Origin: Bacteriovoracaceae bacterium
GTDB taxonomy: Bacteria; Bdellovibrionota; Bacteriovoracia; Bacteriovoracales; Bacteriovoracaceae
DNA: 64,000 nucleotides
Direction of reading: 5' to 3'
Assembly (NCBI GenBank): GCA_016784965.1
Contig: JADHTQ010000002.1
Span: 62,001 to 126,000, forward strand
In this document: piece by piece, positions 18,207 through 28,572 of the stretch
Layout: each line of letters starts with the position of its first letter
Numbering within the stretch: the stretch's first letter is position 1
The notes under the pieces: generated by a model
What the model saw: the letters and a program-made list of their open reading frames with translations, nothing else
Told to the model about the DNA's origin: nothing
Databases searched by the model: none
Made by a program: the position numbers and the translations under genes

Positions 18207-19487
18207 CTACAGGTTGCTTTCTTTGGCCTCAATATATTCATCTGACGTTAAAACAGTGCCATCTTCGTTAAAAATAAAAAGTGGTAGGAAATATTTTGGT
18301 TGGTTTTCTGGTGGAAAAATCAAACTCTTAACGCCGCTTTTGGAGTTAGGCACAACTAAACTATTATTATAGAATACTTTCGCTGCATTAATATTTCCAA
18401 AGAATGTCCTAATCTCCTCTCCCTTTAATCGTAGGGTTTTTCCTTTATTTAGAAGCATTTTTCTCACTTGGTCATCATCTATTTTATAAGTCATCCAAGT
18501 GTTTCCCAACACTGCATTAACAAAAACATCTTGTATACCTGCAAAATCTAAAGTTTGGTATACAGGCATATACTGTTTTTCACTTGCTGGAATATCGATT
18601 GTAGAGAGTAGCCCTCTTCTTGCTTTATAAAATCTTATTTCTTTTTGCTTTTCTGCTTTTTTATCTTTTACCTCTGTCTTGTCCTCTTTCAGCTTTTTCG
18701 CTTCTGCTAGCTTTTTAGCTTCTGCTAACTTTTTAGCTTCTGCTAACTTTTTAGTTTCTGCCAGCTTTTTAGCTTCTGCTAACTTTTTAGCTTCTTCGAT
18801 TTTTACAGCTTCAGCTAATCGTTTGGCCTCTAAAGTAGCGGCATCTTCTTTTTTCTGCTGTGCATCGACAGGCACTTCTACATTTTTTTCCACATCTACT
18901 ATCTGCTGTTCATTTTCATCTGCGACTGATTGTTGAGCTACACTAGAATCTTGAATTACTTGGTTTATATGTTCTTTTTGCAGGGGTGTTTGGGCCGTAA
19001 TTTTTTGTGACTCTATATTAACTTTTTTTACTATAGATCCTTTGAAGCTTTTTTTGTACACCATAAAAGCAGCAACAGCGATTATGAGGACCAAGGACAA
19101 TTTTATCACATGTTTTAATATGTAATTACTTGGTGAGGTATGAGAACGCAATACTACATCCTGATCTACCTCTTTTTCGTCCTTGTATAGACTCAATAGT
19201 TTGCACGTGTAATCAAAATATTTTAGAGATTCTTGATAATCTACCCCAAGTGCTTTTGAATAGGACTTTATATACCCCAGGACGTAGGTACGATTTGGTA
19301 ACTTATCTAACTTATCTGTTTCTAGTAACGATAGTTGAGTATGATTTATCTTGGTAGAAATTACAATTTGCTCTAATGTCACTTCCTGTTTTTGGCGACA
19401 TTGCTTAAAAAATTGCCCTAAAGTTAAAGCTGGCTTTTCATTCAACGTACTTTCTTCTTTATCAACGTTCTCTTCCAAGTCGCTCAT
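18207..19487 (-). CDS. RodZ-like HTH transmembrane protein
   Basis: A 426-residue protein. The ATG at 19487 has AAGGAGG six bases upstream; the frame is open six codons further. Residues about 20-95 form a Cro/CI-type helix-turn-helix (TLGQFFKQCRQKQEVTLEQI, then KLPNRTYVLGYIKSY) as in RodZ. One membrane helix lies near 135-152 (LSLVLIIAVAAFMVYKK). A Lys/Ala/Glu-rich periplasmic segment (about 215-275) with six near-identical six-residue repeats follows, then a globular C-terminal domain. RodZ links MreB to the cell-wall machine. It follows a PilF-like gene by 30 bp, the same pairing as pilF-rodZ in Pseudomonas. Confidence 0.8.
   Translation of the reverse strand: MSDLEENVDKEESTLNEKPALTLGQFFKQCRQKQEVTLEQIVISTKINHTQLSLLETDKLDKLPNRTYVLGYIKSYSKALGVDYQESLKYFDYTCKLLSLYKDEKEVDQDVVLRSHTSPSNYILKHVIKLSLVLIIAVAAFMVYKKSFKGSIVKKVNIESQKITAQTPLQKEHINQVIQDSSVAQQSVADENEQQIVDVEKNVEVPVDAQQKKEDAATLEAKRLAEAVKIEEAKKLAEAKKLAETKKLAEAKKLAEAKKLAEAKKLKEDKTEVKDKKAEKQKEIRFYKARRGLLSTIDIPASEKQYMPVYQTLDFAGIQDVFVNAVLGNTWMTYKIDDDQVRKMLLNKGKTLRLKGEEIRTFFGNINAAKVFYNNSLVVPNSKSGVKSLIFPPENQPKYFLPLFIFNEDGTVLTSDEYIEAKESNL
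18691..18798 (-). repeat. Six 18-bp tandem repeats encoding a Lys-Ala-Glu helix
   Basis: About six units of 18 bp, each coding for KLAEAK or a close variant, within the RodZ-like gene. The unit is in frame, so gain or loss changes the length of a periplasmic helical spacer without frameshift. Confidence 0.85.
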
Positions 19488-19517
19488 ACCCCTCCTTTGG
19501 CACAATAATATATAGCA

Positions 19518-20396
19518 CTAAAATGAAGGTGAATCATAAATTGTTCTTTCTCCTTTTAACTTATTTGATGTATTAATTAATATACTACCATCTACCTTAT
19601 CTGTGGTCTTTAAGTTTTTTAGTTCTGTCGAAGCTAAATAAGAATACTTTGTAGCCTTAAATTTCTCCTTTATCTCTGTAAACTTAATTTGCGCTTTAAA
19701 ATATTTCTTCATCTTTAAAAGCATCCTAGCTTGTTCATAGTGGGAAACAGGGTTGCCCACACAAGTCCCCTTAGAGGACTCTACATAGCTTTTATAGGCT
19801 TCCTCATAGCGATGATTTCTCTCTGCGATTTTACCTAGCTGAAAATGAGCAGGACAATAATCATATTTTTCTTTTAAAGAAGCTTTGAAGTTCATTTCAG
19901 CATCGGTTAACTCACCCTTTCTAGTGTTAATAAGGCCAAGATTATAAAACGTTCGATACTGATGTTTATAGACTAAATCTTCTTTCACCTCATTATATAA
20001 CTGTTTTGCTTGATCATATTTGCGTAGTTTGTAGTAAATAGCTGCTAAATTAATTCTTGCATCAGAATTTTTTGGATTACTACTTAGAGATTGTTGTAAG
20101 TGTGTCCGTGCCTGTTGCCATCTGTTTTTAAAGTAATAGGCCATAGCAAGGTTATTGTTTAACTTTGAGTCTTCTGGGTTTATGGCATGGGCCTTTAATA
20201 GGAAATCTAACGCGTCGGAATACTTCTTCTCAAAAAGGGCAGATGTTCCATGAGAGTAGTAAAGATCAAATTTTTGTTCCTTCTTTGATTTTTCACCTTT
20301 AGAAAGTAGGGTCGAACACGATACCAGCGTGAAACAGATGCACCCAGTAATTAACCTTTTCAGTACGGTATTAAAAAGTTTAACTTTTTTTTGCAT
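19518..20396 (-). CDS. PilF/PilW-like TPR lipoprotein
   Basis: A 292-residue protein. The lipoprotein signal (residues 1-27) ends LVSC followed by ST. Residues about 45-250 hold roughly five tetratricopeptide repeats (for example ALDFLLKAHAINPEDSKLNNNLAMAYYF and the following unit). PilF/PilW is the outer-membrane lipoprotein needed for PilQ secretin assembly in type IV pili, and often precedes rodZ. The match to PilF is by layout and neighbour, not by specific residues; a general TPR lipoprotein is possible. GGAG six bases upstream supports the start. Confidence 0.72.
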   Translation of the reverse strand: MQKKVKLFNTVLKRLITGCICFTLVSCSTLLSKGEKSKKEQKFDLYYSHGTSALFEKKYSDALDFLLKAHAINPEDSKLNNNLAMAYYFKNRWQQARTHLQQSLSSNPKNSDARINLAAIYYKLRKYDQAKQLYNEVKEDLVYKHQYRTFYNLGLINTRKGELTDAEMNFKASLKEKYDYCPAHFQLGKIAERNHRYEEAYKSYVESSKGTCVGNPVSHYEQARMLLKMKKYFKAQIKFTEIKEKFKATKYSYLASTELKNLKTTDKVDGSILINTSNKLKGERTIYDSPSF

Positions 20397-20503
20397 AGAT
20401 ACTCCAGGTTACTTTAATTATTTTACTGATTTTACAAATAATGTAAAATAAGAAATACTGCTTTGCACGGATTATTAACTTTTTTACGAGTTATTTATAA
20501 AAT

Positions 20504-22246
20504 ATGTACTTATTTACACAACGTCTACCATTCTTATTAGAAATCATATTAAATGGTCACTTCATACTTATCTTTTCATTGAAGTGGATGGGACACTTGC
20601 CAACAGTAGTTAGTACATCATACGTGAACTATGCTCTAGAGGTAGGAGTTTGGACTGCCCCGTTTGTGATCCTTTTATCTCTAGTAGTAAATTATTTAGA
20701 ATGTGGCAGTCTAGAAGAATTTTTACGAAAACACCTATACTCTCTTGTGGTTTTTGTACCATTAATCATTTCCTGGGGTGATGTCCAATTTTGTTATTGG
20801 TTTTCATCTGCTCATTTACTATCTTCATTTTTAACATTTTCTATTTTCAAGTTTAGAAGCACCGAAAAAATTAGTTCCAAAAATACATTTACTGATCGAG
20901 ATTGGATGCAAAAAGGCTTTAGGCTTAGAGCTCCCCAATTTGTTACCCTATCTTTTTTGGGTATGATCGCTTTGGGTACTTCTTTACTCATGATCCCTGG
21001 AGTTTCAACTGAAGGTAAGGTAGTGCCGTTTATTGATGCACTCTTTATGGCAACTTCTGCAACTTGCGTTACTGGTTTGTCCACACTCTCGTTGAGTGAT
21101 AATTTTGGTTTATTTGGTCAGATCGTCATTTTACTTTTAATTCAAATTGGCGGACTAGGGATTATGACACTATCTTCCTCTATGACAATCCTTCTAGGCA
21201 AATCTATGGCCATGAAAGATAGAATAATTATGCAGGATCTATTGGATATTTCCGGGCTAGAAGACCTGATGGCCATGATTATTGATATTGTTAAATACAC
21301 TTTTTTAATTGAGTTGTGGGGAGGTATTCTTTTGACTATCGGTTTCAAAGCCGAAGGTTTTGAATTTGGTCAAGCTATCTACTACGGTTTTTACCATAGT
21401 ATTTCTGCATTCTGCAATGCAGGATTTTCACTCTTTAACTCCTCTTTAGAAAGTTACTCAACTAATCCTTTAATTCATGGAACCATAGCCGTTTTAGTTA
21501 CACTTGGGGGACTAGGTTTTATCGTTTTAAGGGAGTTGAAGGAGGTAATTATTCAGGGAAAAAGTTTTGTTAGAATTACCCTTCATACCCGCATCGTATT
21601 AGTAACTACTTTCATATTAACAGTAGGTGGTGCACTCTTCATCTTCATAGGAGAGTTTTTAGGTGTACTTGATAACTACTCCATTTGGGAAAAAATACAA
21701 ATCTCATTCTTCCAATCAGTTACTTTAAGAACTGCAGGATTTAACACTATTCCTTTAAATAACCTAAGTGCATATACACTGTACACTATGACACTACTAA
21801 TGTTTATTGGAGCGTCACCTGGATCAACAGGAGGAGGCATAAAAACTACTTCTTTGGCGATTTTAATTCAGTCAATTATGTCAACTCTAAAAGGGCAAAA
21901 ACAGGTTGCAATTTTTGACCGACGTATTCCTTCACCTATGGTTGTGCGCACAACTGCCCTAACTTTTATTTCCATCATTATAGTTAGTATATTTATTTTA
22001 CTATTAATAAAATTAGAACCAGAACAATCTTTTTTAACATTATATTTTGAAGTTATTAGTGCTTTTGGCACTGTAGGATTATCATTGGGCATAACACCAT
22101 ATCTCACAGCAATGGGTAAGTTTGCTTTATCAGCTCTAATGTTAATTGGACGAATTGGACCCTTGACATTAATATTGGCCATTGGTCAACAGCACACATC
22201 TACTGGGAAAGTAGATTATCCCGATGGAAGGGTCATGATCGGTTAA
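20504..22246 (+). CDS. KtrB/TrkH-family potassium uptake channel subunit
   Basis: A 580-residue membrane protein. Residues about 135-570 are the TrkH/KtrB core, with four selectivity-filter loops: TCVTG (187-191), CNAGF (304-308), RTAGF (409-413) and FGTVG (521-525), each with the K+-coordinating glycine. Residues 1-115 add three to four hydrophobic helices before the core, more than KtrB (about 450 residues). Together with the RCK protein downstream it makes a K+ uptake system. The initiator ATG has no strong Shine-Dalgarno; a start further in would remove part of the extension. Confidence 0.88.
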   Translation: MYLFTQRLPFLLEIILNGHFILIFSLKWMGHLPTVVSTSYVNYALEVGVWTAPFVILLSLVVNYLECGSLEEFLRKHLYSLVVFVPLIISWGDVQFCYWFSSAHLLSSFLTFSIFKFRSTEKISSKNTFTDRDWMQKGFRLRAPQFVTLSFLGMIALGTSLLMIPGVSTEGKVVPFIDALFMATSATCVTGLSTLSLSDNFGLFGQIVILLLIQIGGLGIMTLSSSMTILLGKSMAMKDRIIMQDLLDISGLEDLMAMIIDIVKYTFLIELWGGILLTIGFKAEGFEFGQAIYYGFYHSISAFCNAGFSLFNSSLESYSTNPLIHGTIAVLVTLGGLGFIVLRELKEVIIQGKSFVRITLHTRIVLVTTFILTVGGALFIFIGEFLGVLDNYSIWEKIQISFFQSVTLRTAGFNTIPLNNLSAYTLYTMTLLMFIGASPGSTGGGIKTTSLAILIQSIMSTLKGQKQVAIFDRRIPSPMVVRTTALTFISIIIVSIFILLLIKLEPEQSFLTLYFEVISAFGTVGLSLGITPYLTAMGKFALSALMLIGRIGPLTLILAIGQQHTSTGKVDYPDGRVMIG

Positions 22247-22277
22247 TATTGTATGTATATCACGCCGGAGGCGCGTA

Positions 22278-22973
22278 ATGATTGTTGCAGTAATTGGTTT
22301 AGGAACTTTTGGAGCAAAAACAGCTGGTAGACTTTTTGAAAAAGGAGTCGAAGTCATCGCTATTGATAAAGATGAGAATTTGGTTGAAAAGATCAAAGAC
22401 AGAGTAACACATGCCGTTACCCTAGATATTACTGACGAGAGATCCCTGCGCTCTGTTAACATCTCTGATGTAGACACTGCTATTGTTGCCATTGGCGACA
22501 ATAAAGAAATGAGCATTATGGCCGTTGCAATGCTTAGAAAGTTGGGAGTTGGTCGAGTTTTAGCTAGGGCCACTAGTATTATGCATGAACATGTTTTAAA
22601 GGAGGTCGGCGCCAGCGAGATTATCAAGGTTGAAGAGGAGATGGGTGAAATTATAGCCTCAAAAATTGTTGCTCCGCATGTTCTACAAAGATACAATTTT
22701 GCAGCAGGCTATTCAATTGTTGAACTCAAGCTTGGGCAAAAATTTGAAGGTAAAACTTTAGCAGAGAGTAAAATTCGCCAAACCTATTCTCTCACTGTAG
22801 TAGCATTACAAAAAAAGGTTCCATACATTACAGAAGATGGAAAATCTGCTTATCGGATAAGTATCAACGACTGCCCCATGCCAATGGATGTTATAGAAGC
22901 CGGGGACATTGTTGTATTAGTTGGTAATGAAAAGAATTTTAATCGGTTATTTATATATATTGAGGAAAACTAA
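22278..22973 (+). CDS. KtrA/TrkA-type RCK regulatory subunit
   Basis: A 231-residue cytoplasmic protein. Residues 1-120 are a Rossmann RCK_N domain with GLGTFGAKTA (7-16), the acidic end of strand two (IDKDE) and the VAIGDN loop; residues about 140-225 are an RCK_C domain. It forms an octameric or tetrameric ring that gates the partner channel with NAD(H) or ATP/ADP. It begins 31 bp after the channel gene with GGAGG upstream, so the two are one operon. Confidence 0.9.
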   Translation: MIVAVIGLGTFGAKTAGRLFEKGVEVIAIDKDENLVEKIKDRVTHAVTLDITDERSLRSVNISDVDTAIVAIGDNKEMSIMAVAMLRKLGVGRVLARATSIMHEHVLKEVGASEIIKVEEEMGEIIASKIVAPHVLQRYNFAAGYSIVELKLGQKFEGKTLAESKIRQTYSLTVVALQKKVPYITEDGKSAYRISINDCPMPMDVIEAGDIVVLVGNEKNFNRLFIYIEEN

Positions 22974-23013
22974 TATATAAGTTTGTTAAGATATCATTAA
23001 TCTGGAGAAAAAA

Positions 23014-24288
23014 TTGAATTTATCACTACGTAACCGTGTGACCATAAGCTTCGGAGTAGCAACAGCTTGTGTGTTAGTCCTATCTTTTGTTCTATTTCAT
23101 TATTTACACTCCCTTAATGAAGACCTTGGAGCAATTACTAGTAAACAGAATAAAGCATCCACTATAATAGAGGAAATTAGAATTTCAGCCGTAAGAATAT
23201 TAAAGAAACAAAGAGATATTATTGCCCAACAGTCTGCACAGGGCCGCGCAGAATTGGCACTAAAGCTCAAGGACGAATGCATTGAGTTTTCTTCACAACT
23301 GCAAAATCTTGACGCCATATATGGTGTTCACGATCCTAAAAACATTATTGCCAAAATGACAGCTCACATCGACAGCTTAAGTATTTTTCTCGGTAAATCA
23401 TCACATTTTTATAGAGATAATAATGAAGCCATCTCAACACTCTCTGCACAAGCAGACCAATTCCTGGATTACTTTATTACATTTCAAGATATTCAATCCG
23501 ATCAAAGCAGTGATCAATATGAAATAATTAAAAAGATAATTCAAGAAATCAAAAAAAGAATGTTAATGACACTCATTATCGGTCTTATGGCTTCAATTAT
23601 TTTGGGATTAATTTATCCCGGAAAAATTGCTCTACCATTTAAGAAGATTAAAGATGCTATCCGAGAGTTACAAGAGTGCAATTTTGACGTTTCAATTTTT
23701 TACAATCAAGATGATGAGATTGGTGAGATAGCCAGAGAAATGAATAAAATGATTCATGGCTTAAAGTCTTTCGAAGCACTAAGAGCAAATAGAATTGCAG
23801 TAGAAAATAGAAAGTTTGACGTACTGGCTAATATGGTAAGAAAACCACTTCTTGTGGCCAATGCTCAAGGTAAGATTACCTATATGAACAATCGAATCTA
23901 CTCTATAATGCAGGTTCAGTCAGAAGATATTATTGGCAAAAACATGGTTGATACTGTTATTTCCAAATCAATCATAGAGTGTTATGAAATGGCTATAAAA
24001 AGAAGGTCTAAAATTGATAATGCCGAAATTACTATCTACACAAAAAGTACTGAGGCCAACGCTTTAGAGATACTAACGGCACAAACTAAATCAACTATTT
24101 TACTAGACGAAGAAGAAGGTAAGGGTAAGCAAGAAGAAGTGGCAAAAGATAAAGACAAAGACAAAGAAAAAGAAAAAGAAAAGCCAGAGATTGCATTTGA
24201 GGGATATGCTAGTGTTATACCGATACGTGCCAAAGAAAGTTCCCTCGATTATTATTTAATGGTACTTTCTACAGAGGTTTTTGCATAA
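23014..24288 (+). CDS. HAMP-PAS membrane protein without output domain
   Basis: A 424-residue protein with two membrane helices (about residues 11-30 and 185-205) enclosing a helical extracytoplasmic sensor, then a HAMP domain (about 205-260; the [18 protein letters not shown] and [13 protein letters not shown] segments), and a PAS domain near 270-340 and beyond. A Lys/Asp/Glu tract ([12 protein letters not shown]) interrupts the end of the PAS region. There is no histidine kinase, GGDEF, EAL or chemotaxis signalling domain, which is unusual for this layout. It starts with TTG, GGAG ten bases upstream. Its 3' end sits just before lepA. Confidence 0.78.
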   Translation: MNLSLRNRVTISFGVATACVLVLSFVLFHYLHSLNEDLGAITSKQNKASTIIEEIRISAVRILKKQRDIIAQQSAQGRAELALKLKDECIEFSSQLQNLDAIYGVHDPKNIIAKMTAHIDSLSIFLGKSSHFYRDNNEAISTLSAQADQFLDYFITFQDIQSDQSSDQYEIIKKIIQEIKKRMLMTLIIGLMASIILGLIYPGKIALPFKKIKDAIRELQECNFDVSIFYNQDDEIGEIAREMNKMIHGLKSFEALRANRIAVENRKFDVLANMVRKPLLVANAQGKITYMNNRIYSIMQVQSEDIIGKNMVDTVISKSIIECYEMAIKRRSKIDNAEITIYTKSTEANALEILTAQTKSTILLDEEEGKGKQEEVAKDKDKDKEKEKEKPEIAFEGYASVIPIRAKESSLDYYLMVLSTEVFA

Positions 24289-24292
24289 TATT

Positions 24293-26092
24293 ATGGATAC
24301 CAAATTTATTAGAAATTTTTCAATCATTGCCCATATCGACCATGGCAAATCTACGCTGGCCGATAGGCTTTTAGAAGCAACAAATACACTTTCAGACCGT
24401 GAAATGTCAGAGCAATTTCTTGACAATATGGACCTTGAAAAAGAGCGAGGTATTACTATTAAGGCCCAAGCTGTACGTTTGACTTACAATGCCAATGATG
24501 GAAACACATACTACTTGAATTTAATTGATACCCCCGGACATGTAGACTTTTCTTATGAAGTCAGTCGCTCTCTTGCCTCCTGTGATGGAACTATCTTAGT
24601 AGTAGATGCTTCTCAGGGTGTTGAGGCGCAGACTTTGGCCAATGTATACATGGCAATAAATAACGACCTCGAAATTATTCCTGTACTTAACAAAATTGAC
24701 CTACCTCATGCGGATATTAAGAGAGCACAATATGAGATTGAAGAGATTATTGGCATTGATGCCAGTAGTGCCAATCAGGTTTCTGCCAAGACTGGTTTAG
24801 GTATTGACGAACTTTTAGAAACAATTATTGAAAAAGTTCCAGCTCCGACTGGTGATAAATCAAATCCTCTACAAGCTCTAATTTTTGATTCTTGGTTTGA
24901 TTCCTATCAAGGCGTCATTATTTTAGTCAGAGTAGTAGAGGGTAACATTAATATTAAAGATAAAATATATTTTAAACACTCAAACGAAGCTTATGAGGTT
25001 ATTAAGTTAGGTATTAACTCCCCTTTTTACACAGAAGTTAAAGAACTAGGGGCCGGCGAAGTTGGAATGATTATCTGTGGCATTAAAACCATTCGTGACA
25101 TAAAGATTGGTGATACCATTGTACATTCCAATATGAAAGATACACCGGACTTAAAGGGCTTCCTTGAGTGTAAACCCATGGTATTTTGTGGTATTTTTCC
25201 AGTTGAGTCCACTGACTATGAATTACTCAAAGAATCTCTAGAGAAACTAGCACTCAATGACTCATCATTTACTTACGAAGCTGAGACCTCCGAGGCATTA
25301 GGATTTGGCTTTAGGTGTGGCTTTTTAGGTGTTTTGCATATGAATATTGTACAAGAAAGACTTGAAAGAGAATTCGAAATGGATTTAATTTCTACTGCTC
25401 CCTCTTGTCACTATTATATAACTACCACAAAAGGTGAGAATTTTTATATTGATAATCCAGCACTTTTGCCCGATATTAGTTTAGTTGAAGCAATAAGTGA
25501 ACCTATTGTTGAAATCTCCATTCATGTCCCCAATGAATTCGTCGGAAAAGTTATTAAACTTTGTGAAGAGCGAAGAGGGATTCAAAAAGAATTGAGATAT
25601 ATAACAACTGAGCGAGTTCAGGTTATTTATGATTTGCCTCTAAGCGAGATGGTATTTGATTTTTATGACATTTTAAAAGGGATAACTAAAGGCTACGCAA
25701 GTATGGACTATGAGTACTCAGAGTACCAAGAAGCCGATTTAGTCAAGTTAGACATCCTATTAAATGGTGAAAAGGTTGATGCTCTTTCTTTTATATGCCA
25801 TCGCTTTGTCGCTCAACGAAAAGGTAGAGTTTTAGTACAGAAGTTACAAAAGTTGATTGGAAGACAACAATATGATATTGCAGTACAAGCTGCTGTTGGC
25901 TCAAAAATTTTAGCAAGAGAAACGATAAAGGCATTAAGAAAAAATGTTTTGGCCAAATGCTATGGTGGAGATATCTCTAGAAAAAGAAAGCTTTTAGAGA
26001 AACAAAAACGCGGAAAGAAAAGAATGAAAATGGTTGGAAGCGTAGAGGTACCACAATCAGCATTTTTAGCAGTACTTAAAGTGGATGATTAA
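24293..26092 (+). CDS. lepA: Elongation factor 4 (LepA)
   Basis: A 599-residue GTPase, the standard length when the ATG at 24293 is used (a TTG at 24281 would add four residues and overlap the preceding gene). G1 is AHIDHGKS, G3 is DTPGHVDF, G4 is NKID. Domains II, III and V follow, then the LepA-specific C-terminal domain rich in Lys/Arg ([20 protein letters not shown] and KRGKKRMK). It acts on the ribosome, back-translocating tRNAs under stress. Confidence 0.97.
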   Translation: MDTKFIRNFSIIAHIDHGKSTLADRLLEATNTLSDREMSEQFLDNMDLEKERGITIKAQAVRLTYNANDGNTYYLNLIDTPGHVDFSYEVSRSLASCDGTILVVDASQGVEAQTLANVYMAINNDLEIIPVLNKIDLPHADIKRAQYEIEEIIGIDASSANQVSAKTGLGIDELLETIIEKVPAPTGDKSNPLQALIFDSWFDSYQGVIILVRVVEGNINIKDKIYFKHSNEAYEVIKLGINSPFYTEVKELGAGEVGMIICGIKTIRDIKIGDTIVHSNMKDTPDLKGFLECKPMVFCGIFPVESTDYELLKESLEKLALNDSSFTYEAETSEALGFGFRCGFLGVLHMNIVQERLEREFEMDLISTAPSCHYYITTTKGENFYIDNPALLPDISLVEAISEPIVEISIHVPNEFVGKVIKLCEERRGIQKELRYITTERVQVIYDLPLSEMVFDFYDILKGITKGYASMDYEYSEYQEADLVKLDILLNGEKVDALSFICHRFVAQRKGRVLVQKLQKLIGRQQYDIAVQAAVGSKILARETIKALRKNVLAKCYGGDISRKRKLLEKQKRGKKRMKMVGSVEVPQSAFLAVLKVDD

Positions 26093-26100
26093 ATAACTGA

Positions 26101-26739
26101 ATGAAGGGTAAGTTTAATTGTATGGAACTTAGAGAACATTTAGAAAAAGCATTAAAAGAATTCAGTACCGGTGCTTATTACCAAGTTTTAATCGAGGCAA
26201 AGCAGGAGTACACAAAGCTTACAGGTCAAATAAATGATGATGACGACAATTACGGTCTCAGAATAAGCACCTTCAGCGACTGGTATCTTCTGCAATACCG
26301 CCCCCAAAATAGTTCTAGTCTTATAATATCTGATTACCTCTTAAGAAATAAAGTTGCTCCAGACCTGTATGAAACCTTTCTAAATGTGAATTATTCTTTA
26401 TTCAGCTACACAGGTACAAATTATAAAAAGCAAGTGACATTGAAGGATATTTTACACAATAAAAAAATTATTTTACCCAAAGATCACCCACAAGTAACTC
26501 TCATTAAGGGTGACCTCTTTACCGGTCGACTGCTTGAATATAATGATAAATTTCATCTTCTTAATGGAATTTATATTTTACCACAAGAGACAAAAGGCAT
26601 TTTGGAAAAACAGTGCAGAAAGATTAGGAAACTAAAAGATCGCTCAGCAGAGTCAGTGTTCTTGTATAAAACAGAATATTTCGCCACAAAAAATAAGCAT
26701 TATGGTCATTTGCAGATTCCTCAGATTTTTATCTATTAG
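26101..26739 (+). CDS. Unknown protein downstream of lepA
   Basis: A 212-residue soluble protein with no recognisable family. It starts eight bases after lepA, and a second ATG at 26122 with GAAGGG upstream is possible. The C-terminal half is rich in Lys and aromatic residues. No signal or membrane segment. It ends three bases from the convergent FlaG-like gene, so the two stops nearly touch. Probably cotranscribed with lepA. Confidence 0.6.
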   Translation: MKGKFNCMELREHLEKALKEFSTGAYYQVLIEAKQEYTKLTGQINDDDDNYGLRISTFSDWYLLQYRPQNSSSLIISDYLLRNKVAPDLYETFLNVNYSLFSYTGTNYKKQVTLKDILHNKKIILPKDHPQVTLIKGDLFTGRLLEYNDKFHLLNGIYILPQETKGILEKQCRKIRKLKDRSAESVFLYKTEYFATKNKHYGHLQIPQIFIY

Positions 26740-26742
26740 TAA

Positions 26743-27174
26743 TTAGTATGAGATATTCAACAATGAACCTTTTTGAGGTGCATCGTCATCGTTTTCAATG
26801 AAGTTAAATAGATTTTTTATATTCTCTACAGACATTTTTTGGATAATGGTACCATCAACTTGTGCAATAACCTTTACTACTATTTTTTCTCCACTCGGAT
26901 CGCATTCAAACCTAATACCTTTTCTCTGATAAACTTTACTATCATTAATTCTTGAAACCATCTCCTCTAGCTCAGACAGCGAAACTTGCTCCATAGGTGT
27001 TAAGGGGAGCCGTTTTTGTTTTTTTTCTTCTTGATCCTCAGTATTTTGTTCCTTATCTCCTTCTCGCTTACTATTTTTCTTCCGATTTTTAGTATACGAG
27101 ACATCGTTGACTGAGTAATGGATTGAATTTATTGCCTTACCTATCATACAAGGCTTATCGGTAAGTATATTCAA
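26743..27174 (-). CDS. FlaG-like flagellar protein
   Basis: A protein of 143 residues if the TTG at 27174 is used, or 134 from ATG at 27147; neither has a good ribosome site. The N-terminal half is charged and disordered (Lys/Arg/Glu runs). Residues about 75-143 resemble FlaG: a GIRFECD strand, IVVKVIA, a turn with DGTIIQKMS, an IKNLFNFIE helix, and a terminal GSLLN. FlaG affects filament length or cap assembly. It is not in the main flagellar operon but lies about 6 kb away on the same strand. Confidence 0.6.
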   Translation of the reverse strand: MNILTDKPCMIGKAINSIHYSVNDVSYTKNRKKNSKREGDKEQNTEDQEEKKQKRLPLTPMEQVSLSELEEMVSRINDSKVYQRKGIRFECDPSGEKIVVKVIAQVDGTIIQKMSVENIKNLFNFIENDDDAPQKGSLLNISY

Positions 27175-27188
27175 AAACTTAACTTATT

Positions 27189-27650
27189 TTATTTACGCCT
27201 CGAATGGAAAAATGAAGTAAGAAGTGTTGCACTTTGATATGCTAAAATGCCTCCAAGAACCCCAAAACGATGGTTTAATCTTTTATCCTGATAAAAATTA
27301 TATCCCAAATGTATTGCCCCACCTTTGGCATCATAAGCTCCAAATACTACCCGAGCTATCCGGGCATGAGTCATGGCATTTAAACACATAGGACAGGGCT
27401 CTAAGGTAGTGTAGAGGGTACACCCACTAAGCCTCCAATTTGACAACTTTTTAGCTGCGCTCTGGAGTGCTAAAATCTCTGCATGTCCACAGGGGTTATG
27501 TAGCGCCTCTTTGCTGTTAAATGCTTTTGAGAGTACTTCATCGCTGCCAGAGACAACGACGGCCCCAATTGGAACTTCTTGCGCTTTATACGCACTTTGG
27601 GCAAGCTCAAGGGCCATTAACATATATTCTTGATCTTTCTTGATATCCAC
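27189..27650 (-). CDS. tadA: tRNA-specific adenosine deaminase TadA
   Basis: A 153-residue zinc deaminase, normal for TadA. The zinc and catalytic motifs are CGHAEILAL (His and Glu) and TLEPCPMCLNA (two Cys), with VPIGAVVV before and the ARVVFGAYDAKGGA segment after, both TadA marks. It converts A34 to inosine in tRNA-Arg(ACG). The frame begins at GTG 27650; an ATG at 27623 would drop part of the conserved first helix, so the GTG is preferred. Confidence 0.95.
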   Translation of the reverse strand: MDIKKDQEYMLMALELAQSAYKAQEVPIGAVVVSGSDEVLSKAFNSKEALHNPCGHAEILALQSAAKKLSNWRLSGCTLYTTLEPCPMCLNAMTHARIARVVFGAYDAKGGAIHLGYNFYQDKRLNHRFGVLGGILAYQSATLLTSFFHSRRK

Positions 27651-27670
27651 AGGGCCAACTCTTTGATTAT

Positions 27671-28474
27671 TTAGCTATCATCTAGAACTTTTTTGCTAAA
27701 TTTCATCTTTTCCCGAAACACACCTTCACTGCGCCAATAATTGCTAAAGGCCTTGAAATCCTTCATTTCTTCATCGCTATCAAAATGAAACTTAACGCCA
27801 TATGTTATTCCCCGTCCTATTGAATATTCACGTTTGCTCATAATTTCGGCTTTAAGAGTCATTTCCTTGTACTCAGCTTGAGCAATAATTCTTAGAATTT
27901 TTCCTGTTTCAAACTCATCAAACAAGACAACACAGCCTGCTTTGCGCCTCAAATCTGTCAATCTGCCATCGATTGTATAATTTTCTTCATCGATATCAGC
28001 ACTACTGTCTTCCCCCTCGCCATCATCATCTTCTGGGTCATTCGTGACAATAACTTTCACCTTCAGGTCATAACGATATCGAAAGTCGTATTCCCACCAG
28101 CGTACCCTTGGAAAATAAATTGGGGCCGATAAAATATATATCTGGATTGCAAATAAGCACAAGGCCATAGTGTAGATTAAAATTAAACTTGCAATTTTAT
28201 AAATGAATACACTCTGAATTAATCCAATTAAAAGATAAGCACAAATGAAAAATGAAAAAGTCCAGAAGGTATAATACAGACCTCTAACAGTTCTATAGTA
28301 CATTCTATAATAAACTGTAAAAATAAATATTCGAACCACTCCCCAAGGACTTAAAAACCCATGACTCATCTCAAATACAACTGCAAGGATCAGACATAAA
28401 AAATGACCATAATGGAGTATTTGGATCCGATCAAAGTCTCTTTTTATTTGAAAATTATACAAATTAAGCTTCAT
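27671..28474 (-). CDS. Membrane protein with PilZ-like C-terminal domain
   Basis: A 267-residue protein. Four hydrophobic segments lie within residues about 20-118. The C-terminal half resembles a PilZ-like barrel: FRYRYDLKVKV at the start, a DLRRKAGCVVL strand (D..R..G pattern), and GITYGVKFHF near 236. An acidic linker (DPEDDDGEGEDSSADIDEE, near 148-166) sits inside the first part of the domain. If real PilZ, it may bind cyclic-di-GMP, though the N-terminal RxxxR is not a perfect match. It is just upstream of tadA on the same strand. Confidence 0.6.
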   Translation of the reverse strand: MKLNLYNFQIKRDFDRIQILHYGHFLCLILAVVFEMSHGFLSPWGVVRIFIFTVYYRMYYRTVRGLYYTFWTFSFFICAYLLIGLIQSVFIYKIASLILIYTMALCLFAIQIYILSAPIYFPRVRWWEYDFRYRYDLKVKVIVTNDPEDDDGEGEDSSADIDEENYTIDGRLTDLRRKAGCVVLFDEFETGKILRIIAQAEYKEMTLKAEIMSKREYSIGRGITYGVKFHFDSDEEMKDFKAFSNYWRSEGVFREKMKFSKKVLDDS

Positions 28475-28572
28475 TCTATATTTATATCACGATTGTTATT
28501 TCTCTAGGAAGAAAATATTCTATCTACGCACTAAATGATATAAAATATTATTGATTATGACGGAGGTATCAT

